NCBI GenBank assembly: GCA_050012495.1
Contig: JBEKHB010000007.1
Coordinates: 1-64,000, forward strand
Reading direction: 5' to 3'
Length of the DNA stretch: 64,000 nucleotides
DNA from: BOG-1155 sp050012495
GTDB lineage: Bacteria; Desulfobacterota; Syntrophorhabdia; Syntrophorhabdales; WCHB1-27
Every line of letters starts with the position of its first letter. Within the stretch, counting starts at the first letter, position 1. The notes below the pieces were generated by a model. That model saw nothing but the letters and a program-made list of their open reading frames with translations, was not told the DNA's origin and did no database searches. Shown here one piece after another: positions 35,274-43,474 of this stretch. Position numbers and translations under genes: made by a program.

Positions 35274-36325
35274 TATATGACGAATCGGACAAGCTCTTAG
35301 AGAGAAAAAACGAGGAAAAGGCCGAGAACGTTGAGGACTTGCTCAATCTGCGGCCGAGGGCGCTCTCCGAATACGTAGGGCAGGAAAAGGCGGTTGAAAC
35401 CTTAAAGATAGCAATCGAAGCGGCTCTCAAAAGAGGGGAGTCGCTGGAGCACATCCTGCTCAACGGGCCACCCGGCCTCGGGAAGACAACGCTCGCCCAT
35501 ATCATTGCAAACGAGATGAACACAAAAATTGTGACGTCGTCGGGACCGGCCCTCGAAAAAGGGGGAGACCTCATGGGACTCCTGACGAACATGGAAAAAG
35601 GAGACGTTTTTTTTATCGACGAGATACACCGGATACCGAAGATCGTCGAAGAATTTCTCTATCCGGCCATGGAAGACTTCGCCGTGGACTTCATCTTTGA
35701 CCGGGGCGTCCATGCCCGTACGCACCGGTATCGGCTTGAGCGCTTTACCTTGATAGGCGCGACGACCAGGGCAGGTCTTTTATCGTCGCCCCTCAGGGAG
35801 CGGTTCGGCATTGTCAGGGACCTCGATTTTTATCAGGAGGAGGACCTGATCCGCATCGTGAAGCGATCGGCCTTTATATTGAAGGTCCCTGTGCATGAGG
35901 AAGGGGCATACGAGATAGCGAGAAGATCGCGGGGCACGCCGAGAGTAGCCAACAGGCTCTTGAAGCGCGTGCGCGACTATGCGGAGGTGCGGGCGAAGGG
36001 CGTCATTACGGCGCCTGTCGCCGTCGAGGCCCTGGCCCTTGAGGGCGTCGACGAATGCGGGTTGACCGAGCTTGACAGGAAGCTGCTCAAAGTCATCATC
36101 TTTAATTACAAGGGGGGGCCTGCAGGCATAGAGGCGCTGGCTGCGACCCTCCAACTGGAGACGGATGTGCTCCTCGAGGTGGTTGAGCCTTACTTGCTGA
36201 AAATGGGCTTCCTCATACGAACGTCCCAGGGCAGAAAGACCTCCGAGAAGGCCCACGACCATCTTCACGTGCCGGTCGTTGCAACCCGCTACGGAAGTAC
36301 GGGGCTTTTCGGGGACAAAAAGTAA
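35270..36325 (+). CDS. ruvB: Holliday junction branch-migration ATPase RuvB
   Basis: This 351-residue AAA+ motor has LRPRALSEYVGQEKAVETLK, Walker A GPPGLGKTTLAHIIA, Walker B VFFIDEIHRI, sensor GATTRAGLLSSPLRERFG and a C-terminal winged helix (GGPAGIEALAATLQLE). ATG 35270 overlaps the ruvA stop. RuvA and RuvB drive branch migration of junctions cut by RuvC. Confidence 0.97.
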   Translation: MIYDESDKLLERKNEEKAENVEDLLNLRPRALSEYVGQEKAVETLKIAIEAALKRGESLEHILLNGPPGLGKTTLAHIIANEMNTKIVTSSGPALEKGGDLMGLLTNMEKGDVFFIDEIHRIPKIVEEFLYPAMEDFAVDFIFDRGVHARTHRYRLERFTLIGATTRAGLLSSPLRERFGIVRDLDFYQEEDLIRIVKRSAFILKVPVHEEGAYEIARRSRGTPRVANRLLKRVRDYAEVRAKGVITAPVAVEALALEGVDECGLTELDRKLLKVIIFNYKGGPAGIEALAATLQLETDVLLEVVEPYLLKMGFLIRTSQGRKTSEKAHDHLHVPVVATRYGSTGLFGDKK

Positions 36326-36361
36326 TCGGCGGGATTGATGGCGGCTTTCGGCCTCAACTGC

Positions 36362-37114
36362 CTACTGACTGAGTCTTTCCATCTCGTGCAGAGAAATGTC
36401 GAAGTTTGCGTGTACGTTCTGTACGTCGTCGGAATCTTCGAGGGTCTCCATCAGCTTGAGCATGGTCTCCGCGCTCTTGCCTTCAAGCTTCACGGATGTC
36501 TGCGGAATCATGTCGATCTGGGCTTCCTGATATTTCATATTGTGCTGGTCAAAGACCTTCTTTACGGTTTCAAACTGTGAAGCGTCGGTAAGGACCTCAA
36601 GGGCGCCCTCGTCTTCCGTCACGTCCTCAGCCCCGGCCTCGAGGGCGATCTCCATCAGCTTGTCTTCATCCACGGTCCGTTTGTCGAAGGAGATGTATCC
36701 CTTCTTGGTGAAAATCCAGGCCACGCTCCCCGCCTCGCCGAGGTTTCCGTTGTAGCGCGAAAAGATATGGCGGACCTCGGCGGTTGTCCGGTTTTTGTTG
36801 TCCGTGAGCGCCTCCACAAGTACCGCAACACCCCCGGGCCCGTACCCTTCATACGTATATTCCTCATACATCTCGCCGCCTTCGGCCGCGGTCGCGCCGC
36901 GCTTTATAGCTCTCTCGATGTTCTCTTTTGTCATATTCTCCGCTCTTGCCCTGATGACAGCAACGCGGAGCCGAGGATTAGCCTCGATGTCTCCACCGCC
37001 TATTCTTGCCGCCGTGGTAATTTCCTTGATCAGCTTTGTGAAAATCTTTCCCCGTCGAGCATCAGCGGCACCCTTTTTATGCTTGATGGTACTCCACTTG
37101 CTGTGTCCTGACAT
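36362..37114 (-). CDS. yebC: YebC/PmpR-family protein
   Basis: This 250-residue protein of the TACO1/YebC family opens with MSGHSKWSTIKHKKGAADARR, the invariant N-terminus, then GKIFTKLIKEITTAAR, ENIERAIKRG, YEGYGPGGVAVLVEALTDN and NRTTAEVRHIFSRYNGNLGE. Family members were named as transcription regulators and some act in translation of difficult sequences. In many genomes yebC neighbours ruvCAB. It is convergent with ruvB here. Confidence 0.96.
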   Translation of the reverse strand: MSGHSKWSTIKHKKGAADARRGKIFTKLIKEITTAARIGGGDIEANPRLRVAVIRARAENMTKENIERAIKRGATAAEGGEMYEEYTYEGYGPGGVAVLVEALTDNKNRTTAEVRHIFSRYNGNLGEAGSVAWIFTKKGYISFDKRTVDEDKLMEIALEAGAEDVTEDEGALEVLTDASQFETVKKVFDQHNMKYQEAQIDMIPQTSVKLEGKSAETMLKLMETLEDSDDVQNVHANFDISLHEMERLSQ

Positions 37115-37135
37115 AGTCTCCTCAATTCAAGGAAG

Positions 37136-37212
37136 TGGTGGGCAGTATAGGATTCGAACCTACGACCTCTGGTATGTGAGACCAGCGCTCTAACCAACTG
37201 AGCTAACCGCCC
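37136..37212 (-). tRNA. tRNA-Val (anticodon CAC)
   Basis: On the minus strand GGGCGGT pairs with ACTGCCC; the D-arm is TAGCTCAGTTGGTTAGAGC; the anticodon arm is CTGGT-CTCACAT-ACCAG (anticodon CAC); the T-arm is GTAGGTTCGAATCCTAT. The 3' CCA is encoded. A promoter lies just upstream at 37224-37251. Confidence 0.95.
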
Positions 37213-37223
37213 ATCAGGGTAAT

Positions 37224-37251
37224 AGTATAATAAATGCCGATTCAAAGTCAA
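37224..37251 (-). promoter_or_regulatory. Promoter of tRNA-Val
   Basis: On the minus strand TTGACT (37251-37246), a 16-bp spacer and TATACT (37229-37224) lie 11 bp before the tRNA 5' end. Both boxes match five of six consensus positions, a normal stable-RNA promoter arrangement. Confidence 0.65.
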
Positions 37252-37390
37252 TACAAAGGCTTGGGCCGGGAATTTCATTTGTCGCTCGCTGACGCCGCCA
37301 TCGACTGACTTTATGGAAGGGATTATTCCCCGGGTGTGCACGTACAGGTTTCTCGTCCCTCGTCCGTCGGTGATGATGTATTCTTGAGGC

Positions 37391-37531
37391 GTGCGCGCAC
37401 TCGACGGGAATGCGCATGATCTGACCCGGTTCCTTAAGTTTTCAGATTACAGAACGATAAATATCTCAGTGTGGATGGGAAAAGAAAGAAAAGACCTTAT
37501 CGGCGAGACCCTGGCTGAATTTGGCAAATAA
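37391..37531 (+). CDS. Possible 46-residue small protein upstream of cheX
   Basis: A GTG-initiated frame from 37391 to TAA 37529-37531 reads on to FLKFSDYRTINISVWMGKER and ends KDLIGETLAEFGK. The C-terminal half looks protein-like, and it stops 20 bp before cheX. The GTG is very close to its only GAGG, so the start is uncertain. It may be a small cotranscribed protein or the end of a decayed gene. Confidence 0.3.
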   Translation: MRALDGNAHDLTRFLKFSDYRTINISVWMGKERKDLIGETLAEFGK

Positions 37532-37551
37532 AGAGCCTGCTGGAGGAGAAG

Positions 37552-38025
37552 ATGGAAGTCAAGTTTATCAACCCTTTTGTGATAGCCGCTCAGATGGTCT
37601 TTAAGACCATGCTCAATATCAATCTGACCCTGGGCAAGCCGGGACTCAAAGAAGCAAAGACGACTTCCGGCGATATTACGGGGATTATGTCCATGGTGGG
37701 GGACAGGAAGGGTACCATTGCGATCAGCTTGAGGGAGAAAGGGGCGCTTTTTGTCTTTAACAGCCTCATGGGTGACGCGGCGACCTCGATCGGTCCTGAA
37801 GTTGTCGACGCAATCGGCGAGCTGACAAACATCGTGTCCGGCCAGGCGCGGAAAGAATTTGAAAAAAACGGCATAAGCCTGAAGGCATCCATCCCTATGG
37901 TCGTCGTCGGAAAAGGGGTTGAGACGAATTTCATCACAAATCTCCCTATCATCTCATTGCCATTTGACTTTTCCGTAAACAATGGAAACGGGGAGGTCAT
38001 GCATCTCGATTTTTCCTTCGAATAG
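37552..38025 (+). CDS. cheX: CheX-family phosphatase-like protein
   Basis: This 157-residue protein has the CheC/CheX fold (MEVKFINPFVIAAQMVFKTM at the start). Its phosphatase motif E-x-x-N is in DAIGELTNIVSGQARK and the C-terminus is PFDFSVNNGNGEV. CheX proteins dephosphorylate response regulators, classically CheY-P. ATG 37552 follows GCTGGAGGAGAAG. Its place just before two-component regulators and the flagellar cluster suggests that it acts on one of their phosphorylated receivers or on CheY. Confidence 0.88.
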   Translation: MEVKFINPFVIAAQMVFKTMLNINLTLGKPGLKEAKTTSGDITGIMSMVGDRKGTIAISLREKGALFVFNSLMGDAATSIGPEVVDAIGELTNIVSGQARKEFEKNGISLKASIPMVVVGKGVETNFITNLPIISLPFDFSVNNGNGEVMHLDFSFE

Positions 38026-38427
38026 CGCGGACCTGCGGGCCGGAGGACCGGGCCTATTGCTTTCTGTCCCGGGTTTCCTCGCCGCTTCCCGCACCGGATG
38101 CTTGTGAGTAGGCTCGTCAGGGCGTTGGCGTGACTGTCAACGCGTTGACGTTCTGTTATCCTGCGCTTCGCGCCCGCCCGCAGTCCGTCAAGGAGGAGTA
38201 TCGCAGCCAACGGCTTTTTGTCCGTTACTATAAACAGATGACGACATTGCCGAATATTGCCATGCTTGCGTTGACATAGTTGTTGCATTCTTTGCATTAA
38301 TGTGGGAAAAGAATAGCAGGGTGTGAAAGGCCGATCAAGCCGGGGACCGGAGGTGGAGCATGGAAGGGTGGAGCCGGACACGGTTGAGAACGGTGCAGCT
38401 CATTTTTCTTGCATGCGAGAGGCGCTC
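38026..38427. promoter_or_regulatory. Regulatory gap with a 14-bp palindrome and a weak promoter
   Basis: This 400-bp gap precedes the sigma-54 regulator. It contains the perfect palindrome GTCAACGCGTTGAC at 38136-38149, a plausible operator, and TTGACA at 38271-38276 with a poor -10 candidate (CATTAA at 38295-38300, spacer 18). No good sigma-54 site is visible, which fits a top-tier regulator made from a housekeeping promoter. No gene is seen in the gap. Confidence 0.4.
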
Positions 38428-39867
38428 ATGGAAAAGGGCCGAATAATAATCGTTGAAGATGAGCAGAATATACTCGGTATGCTCGATGAGCTGCTGACTG
38501 CGAAAGGCTATTCGGTAGATTCTTTTATAGACCCAAAAAGCGCGCTGATTGCCCTCAAAAACAACTCCTACCAGCTTCTCATCACCGATCTGCTGATGCC
38601 GAAGGTCGACGGGCTCCAGTTGATAAACTTCATCCAGAAGGAATATCTCAGCACCCTCGGGATCGTCATCACAGGGTACGGGAGCCTTGAAACCGCGATC
38701 TCCGCGATGAGGTGTGGTGCATTCGATTACCTCCTCAAGCCGTTCAAGTTCGAGGACGTGCTGTCGAGCGTCGAGTCCGCGATGCAGTACTCAAGGCTTC
38801 TCGCGGGCGACACCATACCAAAGAAAATCACGGGCAAGGCGAACCTGCTCAGGAGGTTTTCAGAAAACCGGATGGTCCGTGAGAATACCTTGCTGAGGAG
38901 TTTTCTGAAGGATAAGTATAAGTTTGAAAACATCATAGGGGTCAGCTTTGGCATGCAAAAGGTGTTCGAGCTGATAGAAAAGGTGGCTGATACGAACGCG
39001 ACGGTCCTGATCACGGGCGAAAGCGGTGTCGGCAAAGAGCTTGTGGCACGGGCTATCCACTTCAATTCGTCGAGGAGGGATAAGCCTCTGGTGGTCGTCA
39101 ATTGCGGCGCTATACCCGAGACATTGCTGGAAAGCGAGCTTTTTGGCTATGAAAAGGGTGCTTTTACAGGCGCGACCGCCACGCGGCTCGGCAGGTTCGA
39201 GCTTGCCGACGGCGGCACGATTTTTTTAGACGAGATAGGGGATATGAGCTTCAATCTCCAGGTCAAGCTTCTCCGGGCGATACAGGAGAAGGCCTTCGAA
39301 AGGATCGGCGGGACCAAGACCATTGATGTCGATCTGAGGATCATGGCAGCGACAAACCACAACCTTGAAGATCTCGTGCGGGAAGGAAAATTCAGAGAAG
39401 ACCTTTATTACAGGCTGAATGTCGTTCCCATCCATATGCCTCCATTGAGGGAAAGGAAGCAGGACATCCCCCTGCTCTTCGCGCACTTCCTGGAAAGATC
39501 GAACGCCATGAACAGCGCGAGCGTGGAAGGTTTTTCCGAAGAGACGATGGAAGTTCTGATGGAGTACGATTATCGCGGCAATGTCAGGGAGCTGCAGAAT
39601 CTGGTAGAGAGGCTCGTCGTGCTCAAGAAGAGTGGCTTCATCGGCATCGGAGACCTCCCTGAAAAATTTTACAGCCAGCAGAAGCCGGATTATACGCGAC
39701 TCGATTTGCACAGGGGTTACGACACGTTGGTATCCGAGTTTGAGCAGAATCTGATCCTGAAAGCCCTGAACGAAACAAATGGTGTAAAGAGTAAGGCCGC
39801 ACAGATATTGAGCATGAACAGGACAACGCTCATCGAGAAGATGAAGCGTCTTGGAATAGCAGAATAG
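38428..39867 (+). CDS. Sigma-54-dependent response regulator, flagellar master type (FlrA/FleQ position)
   Basis: The 479-residue NtrC-family activator has a receiver with phospho-acceptor Asp54 in LLITDLLMPKVDG, a linker of about 60 residues and an AAA+ domain with Walker A GESGVGKELVARAIHFNSS. The sigma-54 contact loop GAFTGA is intact in YEKGAFTGATAT, followed by GGTIFLDEIGDM. A C-terminal Fis-type helix-turn-helix (NGVKSKAAQILSMNRTTLIE) completes it. ATG 38428 follows GAGAGGC; the longer frame to 38323 lacks a ribosome site. A sigma-54 promoter directly follows in front of the kinase gene. I infer that this protein activates it and the hook-basal-body genes. Confidence 0.9.
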   Translation: MEKGRIIIVEDEQNILGMLDELLTAKGYSVDSFIDPKSALIALKNNSYQLLITDLLMPKVDGLQLINFIQKEYLSTLGIVITGYGSLETAISAMRCGAFDYLLKPFKFEDVLSSVESAMQYSRLLAGDTIPKKITGKANLLRRFSENRMVRENTLLRSFLKDKYKFENIIGVSFGMQKVFELIEKVADTNATVLITGESGVGKELVARAIHFNSSRRDKPLVVVNCGAIPETLLESELFGYEKGAFTGATATRLGRFELADGGTIFLDEIGDMSFNLQVKLLRAIQEKAFERIGGTKTIDVDLRIMAATNHNLEDLVREGKFREDLYYRLNVVPIHMPPLRERKQDIPLLFAHFLERSNAMNSASVEGFSEETMEVLMEYDYRGNVRELQNLVERLVVLKKSGFIGIGDLPEKFYSQQKPDYTRLDLHRGYDTLVSEFEQNLILKALNETNGVKSKAAQILSMNRTTLIEKMKRLGIAE

Positions 39868-39973
39868 CGCCGCCTCACTCACTGTCAAAAAGGTGACGGG
39901 CATCGCGCTTCATCTCTTTGAATATCCCCCACATTTCCTTGTGCATCGCAGACATGCCCCGACTCGCCCATCC

Positions 39974-39989
39974 TGGTACGTATTTTGCT
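39974..39989 (+). promoter_or_regulatory. Sigma-54 promoter of the kinase-regulator-flagellar operon
   Basis: TGGTAC, five bases, TTGCT matches the -24/-12 consensus TGGCAC-N5-TTGCW with one mismatch. Transcription would begin about 12 bp after the GC, near 40000, only a few bases before the kinase ATG at 40003. Confidence 0.7.
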
Positions 39990-40002
39990 TTGACTCTTTG
40001 TC

Positions 40003-41094
40003 ATGCAGTCAACGGAGACGCAATTACTCAGGAGCGCTTTCCAGGAATTCGTCAAGGCCTCCGATTCCCTCAGCAACTATTATCTGGTTCTGGAGGATCG
40101 GATAAAGGAGTTGAACAAAGAGATAAATGAGAAGAATAAAGAGCTGGAGAAGGCGGAAGAAGGTTTTTACAATATCCTCAATTCTCTCCCCGTAGGTGTT
40201 GTCGTGCAGCACGGCAAATCAACTCTCTTTACCAACCTGGAGGCCGAGAGATTCGGATGGCCGGAGTTTTCGGAAAGGCTCGATCACGCCGACGGAGAGA
40301 TGGGAGAAGTGAGGAATGGCAAGGGTTATTTCCGCTGGAGGAAGAGCAGTCTTACCAACGGCTCCGCGGGCAAGGAGATCATCGTTTTCGAAGACGTGAC
40401 GGAAGTGCAGAAAATGAAGGAGCGCTTCGAAAGGGATGAAAGGCTGAGGGCCATGGGGGAAATGGCGGCCAGGATCGCCCACGAGATAAAGAACCCCCTC
40501 GGCAGCATGCAGCTCTTTCTTTCGATGATCCTGCGGGGGAAGGTTGGCCCGAAAGAAAAGGAATACGTCAATTCCGTGATCTTCGGGGTCAATACCATCG
40601 ACAGGATCATCAATAACCTCCTCTCCTATACCCGTCCGAAAACGATCAGCCTGAGGAAGACCGGGCTTTCCAGGGTCGTGAAAGAGACGCTCGACTTCAT
40701 GAGCGTCTCGGTAGGAAGCAGGGACATCAAGATCACGTTCGACAGCGCCTATGACACCGATACATGGTTCGACCCCGACCTGATCAAGCTGTGTTTAATG
40801 AATTTTATCAGCAATGCGATAGAAGCCATTGCGGATAAAGGGTATATCAACGTTGGGATAAGAGAAGAGGGGGGATACGCGTCGGTAATTTTCAATGACA
40901 GCGGGGCCGGTATGAGCGAGGAAACGAGAAGGAACATATTCAATCCTTTTTTCACCACGAAGGACAAGGGCGTGGGCCTGGGCCTGTTCATCGCGCACAA
41001 CATCGTAAAAGCCCATGAGGGCTACATCGAGGTGGAATCAATCGAGGGCAAGGGTTCCTCCTTTATGATCTACTTGCCGAAAGAGCGGTCATGA
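40003..41094 (+). CDS. Two-component sensor histidine kinase (FlrB/FleS position)
   Basis: This soluble kinase of 363 residues has an N-terminal coiled coil (about 25-60), a PAS-like domain (about 50-140), and a dimerisation domain with His160 in MGEMAARIAHEIKNPLGSMQ. The ATPase domain has N box FISNAIEAI, DSGAGMSEE and GVGLGLFIAHNIVKAH. No membrane segment is present, as in FlrB/FleS, which sense a stage of flagellar assembly. Its stop overlaps the start of the second regulator. With the sigma-54 promoter upstream the mRNA leader would be almost absent, and no ribosome site precedes the ATG. Confidence 0.9.
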   Translation: MQSTETQLLRSAFQEFVKASDSLSNYYLVLEDRIKELNKEINEKNKELEKAEEGFYNILNSLPVGVVVQHGKSTLFTNLEAERFGWPEFSERLDHADGEMGEVRNGKGYFRWRKSSLTNGSAGKEIIVFEDVTEVQKMKERFERDERLRAMGEMAARIAHEIKNPLGSMQLFLSMILRGKVGPKEKEYVNSVIFGVNTIDRIINNLLSYTRPKTISLRKTGLSRVVKETLDFMSVSVGSRDIKITFDSAYDTDTWFDPDLIKLCLMNFISNAIEAIADKGYINVGIREEGGYASVIFNDSGAGMSEETRRNIFNPFFTTKDKGVGLGLFIAHNIVKAHEGYIEVESIEGKGSSFMIYLPKERS

Positions 41095-42389
41095 GAAATA
41101 TCCTGGTTGTTGATGACGATTATCATATGCGGGTGGCCTTGAGCGAGGCCCTGGTAAAGGCAGGGTACGAGGTACGCGCGGCGGAGGACGGCCGGGTTGC
41201 GATGGAATCGATCAAAAAATCCTCGTGCGACCTCGTCATCACCGACGTGAAGATGCCTTATGTCAACGGGATCGACCTGCTCGGACGTCTCAAAAAGGAG
41301 CAGTGTTCCGTTCCCGTTATTGTCATCACCGCCTATGGGACTGTGGAGCATGCAGTAAACGCCATGAAAGAAGGCGCGTTTGACTACATCCAGAAGCCCT
41401 TCGATACAGAGACGCTCTATGGAATAGTGCAGCGTGCCCTCGGCCTCGACAGCGGGAAAATCGTCTGCTCGTCCAGGGCCATGAAAGAAGTGCTCCTGAA
41501 GGCGAAAGCAGTGGCGAAAACGGATGCAACGGTCATGGTGATGGGTGAGAGTGGTGTGGGAAAGGAGCTGATCTCCCGATACATGCACGAAAGCGGCCAA
41601 CGCAGAGAAATGGCGTTTATAGCCGTGAACTGTGCGGCTCTTCCGGAGAACCTGCTGGAAAGCGAGCTATTCGGGTACGAAAAAGGCGCTTTTACAGGGG
41701 CCGCGGCCAGAAAGCCGGGGAAGTTCGAGCTCGCGGACAAAGGGACTATCCTTCTCGATGAAGTGACGGAGGTGGACCTCAGATTGCAGGCAAAACTCCT
41801 GAGGGTCCTGCAGGAAAGGGAGGTCGAGGTCATCGGCTCGAAGTACCCGAAGAAGGTCGACGTGAAAGTGATCGCCACGACGAACAGGAACCTCGCCAAA
41901 CTCATGCAGGAAGGGAAATTCCGCGAGGACCTCTATTACAGGCTCAACGTCTTCCCCATCGTGGTCCCCCCCTTGCGGGAAAGAAGGGAGGATATCCCCG
42001 AACTTACCGCGCACCTCCTGAAGAAGTATGCCCGGGGGACGGATACCCGTATAAGCGCGGAGGCGATGGATTACCTTATGCAAAAAGGCTGGAAAGGGAA
42101 CGTCAGGGAACTGGAGAACGCGGTCGCCAGGGCTTGCATCCTCTCCGACTACACGGTCATTAAGCCGGCGCACCTTCAGGATCCCTGTGACGAGAACGAG
42201 CAGGTGGCCCCGAGGACACCCGTGGATGGCGTGGGTTCGGTGAGAGAGATGGAGATGAAGCTGATTCTGGATGCCCTGAAATCGATGGATGGGAACCGGA
42301 CAAAGGCAGCATCGGTCCTGGGGATAACCTCGCGGACCTTAAGAAATAAAATAAAGGAGTATCGGGATCTGGGTGTTGCGGTCCCTTAG
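41091..42389 (+). CDS. Sigma-54-dependent response regulator (FlrC/FleR position)
   Basis: The 432-residue NtrC-family activator has receiver Asp52 in LVITDVKMPYVNG, Walker A GESGVGKELISRYMHES, GAFTGA in YEKGAFTGAAAR, GTILLDEVTEV, and a Fis-type helix-turn-helix at the end (GNRTKAASVLGITSRTLRNK). It overlaps the kinase gene by 4 bp, so the two are a cognate pair. flgB starts 10 bp after its stop. In the Vibrio/Pseudomonas scheme this protein activates the later sigma-54 flagellar promoters, such as the one before fliL. Confidence 0.9.
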   Translation: MRNILVVDDDYHMRVALSEALVKAGYEVRAAEDGRVAMESIKKSSCDLVITDVKMPYVNGIDLLGRLKKEQCSVPVIVITAYGTVEHAVNAMKEGAFDYIQKPFDTETLYGIVQRALGLDSGKIVCSSRAMKEVLLKAKAVAKTDATVMVMGESGVGKELISRYMHESGQRREMAFIAVNCAALPENLLESELFGYEKGAFTGAAARKPGKFELADKGTILLDEVTEVDLRLQAKLLRVLQEREVEVIGSKYPKKVDVKVIATTNRNLAKLMQEGKFREDLYYRLNVFPIVVPPLRERREDIPELTAHLLKKYARGTDTRISAEAMDYLMQKGWKGNVRELENAVARACILSDYTVIKPAHLQDPCDENEQVAPRTPVDGVGSVREMEMKLILDALKSMDGNRTKAASVLGITSRTLRNKIKEYRDLGVAVP

Positions 42390-42399
42390 GGAGGGTTTC

Positions 42400-42741
42400 T
42401 TGGAAGTAATCGATCTGATCGAGAAAGCGCTCGATATACGGGCTTTTTATCACCGGATACTGGCGAGCAACATAGCCAACGTAGAAACACCGGGATATAA
42501 GGAGAAAGATATAGACTTCAGGAAGGAGCTGGACAGTTCGACGAGAGAACCGGCGCATATCGAGGTGAAAGTGAAAGAGACGATCGACGGCGGCATAGCC
42601 GCCATCGACGGAAATACCGTGAACATGGAGGACCAGATTGTCAAAATGACGGAAAACACCTTGATGTTCAATTCCCTCGTCCAGATGATCAACAAGAAGT
42701 TTACCATGATACGCTATGCGATTAACGAAGGGAGGAGATAA
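42400..42741 (+). CDS. flgB: Flagellar basal-body rod protein FlgB
   Basis: The 113-residue proximal rod protein has AFYHRILASNIANVETPGYK, the rod-protein N-terminal signature, and a C-terminal heptad region VKMTENTLMFNSLVQMINKK. The start is taken as TTG 42400, five bases after AGGGAGG, since no ATG is near; TTG 42373 lies inside the preceding gene. It is slightly short for FlgB (about 130). Confidence 0.9.
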   Translation: MEVIDLIEKALDIRAFYHRILASNIANVETPGYKEKDIDFRKELDSSTREPAHIEVKVKETIDGGIAAIDGNTVNMEDQIVKMTENTLMFNSLVQMINKKFTMIRYAINEGRR

Positions 42742-42742
42742 G

Positions 42743-43174
42743 ATGGGGATGCTCGATATCCTGCGCATAAGCTCTTCAGGCATGAAGGCCCAGAGGACGA
42801 GAATGGAGGCCATTTCGACGAACCTGGCGAATGTCCACTCGACGAAGACCGAAGAGGGGGGTCCTTTCAGGAAAAAAGAGGTGGTTTTTGCCCCCGAGGA
42901 CGTTTCGGAAGAAACACCGTTCGGGTCAATGCTGGAGCATAAGATGGAAGGGGTGAAAGTCGAGGAGATAGTCGAGAGCGCGAAGCCCTTTGAGCGGACG
43001 TATGATCCCTATCATCCCCATGCGGACAGCGATGGCTACGTGTCACTTCCCAACGTCAACGTGATGGAAGAAATGTCGGACATGGTCGCGGCGACAAGGG
43101 CCTACGAGGCGAATGTCAACGTGGCCGGGAGCGTCAAACAGATGTTCCAGAAATCCCTGGAAATAGGCCAGTAG
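42743..43174 (+). CDS. flgC: Flagellar basal-body rod protein FlgC
   Basis: The 143-residue rod protein has SSGMKAQRTRMEAISTNLAN and the C-terminal VNVMEEMSDMVAATRAYEAN motif. ATG 42743 follows GGGAGGAGATA one base after the flgB stop. Its length is normal. Confidence 0.95.
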   Translation: MGMLDILRISSSGMKAQRTRMEAISTNLANVHSTKTEEGGPFRKKEVVFAPEDVSEETPFGSMLEHKMEGVKVEEIVESAKPFERTYDPYHPHADSDGYVSLPNVNVMEEMSDMVAATRAYEANVNVAGSVKQMFQKSLEIGQ

Positions 43175-43182
43175 GAGAAACC

Positions 43183-43470
43183 ATGAATATAGAGAAGGTC
43201 GTATTCGACGATTTCGCGCTGAACGAAGGGGCCAAGGCGGGCAAAGGCGCGGCTTCCTTCTCCGAGATCCTGAAAGAGTCGATCAGCAAGGTGGCCGAGC
43301 TTGAAAAGGAGGCGAGCGAGCAGACTTTGAGGCTCACCAAGATGGAAACCCAGGATGTCCATAACACCATGATCTCCGTTCAAAAGGCGGACCTGAGCTT
43401 CCAGATGATGATGCAGATAAGGAACAAGATTATCGATGCATATCAAGAGATAATGAAAATCCAGGTATAG
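43183..43470 (+). CDS. fliE: Flagellar hook-basal body protein FliE
   Basis: The 95-residue protein joins the MS ring to the rod. Its C-terminal part carries the family motif VHNTMISVQKADLSFQMMMQ followed by IRNKIIDAYQEIMKIQV. The order flgB-flgC-fliE-fliF is standard. ATG 43183 follows GTAGGAGAAACC. Confidence 0.93.
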   Translation: MNIEKVVFDDFALNEGAKAGKGAASFSEILKESISKVAELEKEASEQTLRLTKMETQDVHNTMISVQKADLSFQMMMQIRNKIIDAYQEIMKIQV

Positions 43471-43474
43471 ATAG

